From contig JAGCRH010000087.1 in the NCBI GenBank assembly GCA_017964785.1, positions 1-49,850 on the forward strand: a stretch of 49,850 bases of DNA, read 5' to 3'. Origin of the DNA: Prevotella sp. (GTDB lineage: Bacteria > Bacteroidota > Bacteroidia > Bacteroidales > Bacteroidaceae). The translations under genes were made by a program, and so were the position numbers. Positions 48,112 through 49,850 of this stretch are shown piece by piece (position 1 is the stretch's first letter; each line of letters opens with the position of its first letter). The notes under the pieces are model-generated. The model was not told the DNA's origin. It searched no databases and saw nothing but the letters and a program-made list of their open reading frames with translations.

Positions 48112-49647
48112 ATGAACAGACTATACACCTTATTATATATGTTTGCGCTGGCAACGACGGCACTGGCGCAAAACTGGGCTGAGGCAACGAACCAGCGCCT
48201 CCGGCAACTCGAAGAAAGCCTGCAAAAACAGGGCTACAAGACCAGTTTCACCCAGTCGAATACCGATGAACTCAGTATCAGACACAGTTTGAGCATTGCG
48301 ATGCACGCACAAGGTATGCCTTACACCTTCAAGCCCATGCCAGACAGCATCATCGCACAGCGACAGGAGCGACAGGCGAAAGCCCTCGATACCATCCGCG
48401 CGGCCTTTACCGGTCTGAGCAAAGAGGCGACGGAGAGTCAGATGTACGAAAACCACAAGGATGGCACCGACTCCGTCTATTACATCTTGAATTTTGTGAG
48501 TCCACAAGCCAAATACCAGCCGCCTTCCCATCCCGCTTCCTATATAAACCGCTATGGTGAATACGTTTCCGCGAATTTATTCTACCGGAAGGATGAATAC
48601 GGCAGGGACGACTGTACGTACAATCATCTGTACAAAGAGCGTCTTGGCGTTGAGAAAGAGGATATGAAACCATTCGACATCGCCGCCTTCGAAGCGCACA
48701 CCCAGCCTGCCCTTGCACCTGCGATGACGCTGGAAGGCGCATACAGTTGTCCCATCTATTGGCGCCACGACGCAGGGTTCAGGGACGATTTCGATAGCGG
48801 AATTCAAACGAAATTCTTCGCAGAAAGCAAGAACGGGGCTGGTCTGACCACTGGCACGCGCTACTTCATCCCTGCCCGGTATCGGGACGAGGCCAACAGA
48901 CTGTTCCAGCAACTCCAATCGCTGGTACACGACTACCTCAATCAGCATCGGGACCAGTACTATTATTTTCATTACACATCAGACCTCCCGTACCCCGATG
49001 CCGATGACGAATCCAAATGGTTCGTCTATGACACCTTCACCGGAGTCATGCTTTTGGGCGGAGTTGTAGGCAACGGATACAAAGACTTCAAAGATTATGC
49101 CGTCTATTTCCATCGTCAGGACGACGGTCTTCATATCCTTTTCTTCTCATCGGAGGGTTCGGCCTGGATGCCGAAGGAATGGTATAAGATCAAGAGTTAT
49201 ATCAACGGCAAGTTGGTGTATCATAAAGGTGCAGAGCAGGAGGGAAAGCGTCAGGCAATAGCCAATGCCATAGCCAACAAGCGGTGGCATATTGATATCA
49301 CTTCGATGAACACCATGCGCTACGGGGCGAGAACGGTGTCGCCCGACTTCTACCTGGAACTGCGAGGCGACGTGCTGCACAGTTATCTTCCCTATATGGG
49401 ACAGGCCCGTGTATCTCCCACCCTCTCGCCCTCGATAGGCCTGAACTTCGAGGAACCCGTGCTGAGTTATAAGACGAGCACCCCCAAGTCGAAGAAATAC
49501 ACGCAGATTGACATCGATGTGAAGACGCGTGAGGACTCCTACCACTATGTGGTTCAACTCTACGACTCCGGCGATGCCACCATCCGTGTGCGCTCGCTGA
49601 ACCGCGACGCCATCAGTTTCGACGGCACATTAGTAACATCAAAATAA
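48112..49647 (+). CDS. Secreted protein of the sigma operon, paralog 2 with extra C-terminal domain
   Basis: 511 aa; signal peptide MNRLYTLLYMFALATTALAQ. I take the ATG at 48112, since the four residues from 48100 do not belong to the paralogous signal peptide. Residues up to about 370 align with paralog 1 (GLTTGTRYFIPARY, SLVHDYLNQH, SEGSAWMPKEW). The last about 140 residues (from GAEQEGKRQAIANAIANKRWHIDI) form an added beta-rich domain with RGDVLHSYLPYMGQA, like a DUF4251-type domain. Function unknown. Confidence 0.72.
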   Translation: MNRLYTLLYMFALATTALAQNWAEATNQRLRQLEESLQKQGYKTSFTQSNTDELSIRHSLSIAMHAQGMPYTFKPMPDSIIAQRQERQAKALDTIRAAFTGLSKEATESQMYENHKDGTDSVYYILNFVSPQAKYQPPSHPASYINRYGEYVSANLFYRKDEYGRDDCTYNHLYKERLGVEKEDMKPFDIAAFEAHTQPALAPAMTLEGAYSCPIYWRHDAGFRDDFDSGIQTKFFAESKNGAGLTTGTRYFIPARYRDEANRLFQQLQSLVHDYLNQHRDQYYYFHYTSDLPYPDADDESKWFVYDTFTGVMLLGGVVGNGYKDFKDYAVYFHRQDDGLHILFFSSEGSAWMPKEWYKIKSYINGKLVYHKGAEQEGKRQAIANAIANKRWHIDITSMNTMRYGARTVSPDFYLELRGDVLHSYLPYMGQARVSPTLSPSIGLNFEEPVLSYKTSTPKSKKYTQIDIDVKTREDSYHYVVQLYDSGDATIRVRSLNRDAISFDGTLVTSK

Positions 49648-49656
49648 AACCAACCT

Positions 49657-49850
49657 ATGAAGAAAAGTATAACCATCATCATGCTGGCACTCATCGCCAG
49701 CCTCGCGAATGCACAGGAAGCCGTGAAGGCAGGCGATAAGATCAGTGGCACGGTATGCGACGAGACAGGTCCGCTGATGGGTGCCACCGTCTGCGAGATG
49801 AATGCCTATGGACGTATCATCGGATCGGCCATCACCGATAATAATGGCCA
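49657..49850 (+). CDS. CarboxypepD-regulatory-like exported protein, N-terminal part
   Basis: The frame runs from the ATG at 49657 beyond the window end (64 codons). Signal peptide MKKSITIIMLALIASLANAQ. The next segment (KISGTVCDETGPLMGATVCEMN, ending in ITDNNG) is the carboxypeptidase-regulatory-like domain that opens many TonB-dependent receptors and other outer-membrane proteins of Bacteroidetes. It lies 9 bp after the previous gene, so it belongs to the sigma operon. Whether it is a receptor cannot be decided here. Confidence 0.8.
   Translation, partial: MKKSITIIMLALIASLANAQEAVKAGDKISGTVCDETGPLMGATVCEMNAYGRIIGSAITDNNG

Overview
This 49.85 kb window is a chromosomal segment of a Bacteroidota bacterium, most likely a Prevotellaceae member (Prevotella sensu lato). 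Grounds: promoters are of the Bacteroidales type (TTTG, 19-21 bp spacer, TAnnTTTG); there are many lipoproteins with an N-terminal lipobox followed by acidic/polar residues, BspA-type LRR_5 surface proteins, dockerin-like C-termini, a PorQ-type T9SS protein, a TonB/ExbB/ExbD cluster and ECF sigma factors. No insertion sequence, prophage, CRISPR array or rRNA was seen; the two tRNAs are tRNA-Arg(CCT) and tRNA-Ser(GGA).

Layout. 1-7 kb (minus): a truncated lipoprotein gene, then an LRR/dockerin protein, a C13-type cysteine peptidase and an unusual fusion of an ECF sigma factor with a transmembrane segment and an outer-membrane beta-barrel; a 43-bp tandem repeat array with a remnant of a RAYT-type transposase; a large secreted dockerin protein. 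7-17 kb: tRNA-Arg, TlpA-like lipoprotein, OPT transporter divergent from a GH43 enzyme, PatB/MalY-type lyase, DUF3737 beta-helix protein, M16 peptidase. 17-32 kb (minus): a close-packed run of eleven exported proteins (TPR protein, membrane protein, FlgT/CsgG-like protein, S37 peptidase, M13 peptidase, three tandem C11 clostripain-type peptidases, two unknown lipoproteins, BspA-like LRR lipoprotein). 32-38 kb: DUF3836-like protein, lipocalin-like lipoprotein, SPFH protein, a histidine kinase/response regulator pair and a polytopic membrane protein. 38-43.5 kb: ExbD-ExbD-membrane protein-ExbB, tRNA-Ser, TatD and TonB, divergent from porQ-cmk. 43.5-50 kb: a degenerate thioredoxin-like gene, a VapBC module whose toxin is broken by a stop at codon 2, and an ECF sigma/anti-sigma operon with two paralogous secreted proteins and the start of a carboxypeptidase-regulatory-like protein.

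Main hunting results. (1) Four minus-strand promoters (M16, DUF3836-like, SPFH, polytopic membrane protein) carry the same direct repeat, GTTA at 11-bp period, with exactly 33 bp between it and the -7 box; the SPFH copy is shared with the divergent histidine kinase/OmpR-type regulator operon, which is the obvious candidate for the regulator of an envelope regulon. (2) A 60-bp bidirectional promoter cassette occurs twice (OPT/GH43 and TonB/porQ), same length and about 83% identical, built around AT-rich heptamers. (3) A sigma-factor/transmembrane/beta-barrel single-chain protein. (4) A 22-bp minisatellite lies in opposite orientations within the periplasmic linkers of that fusion and of the anti-sigma protein. 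(5) A GC-rich repeat inserted in frame in two housekeeping enzymes adds a GGVRGG loop to each. All are read by eye; no database search was run.
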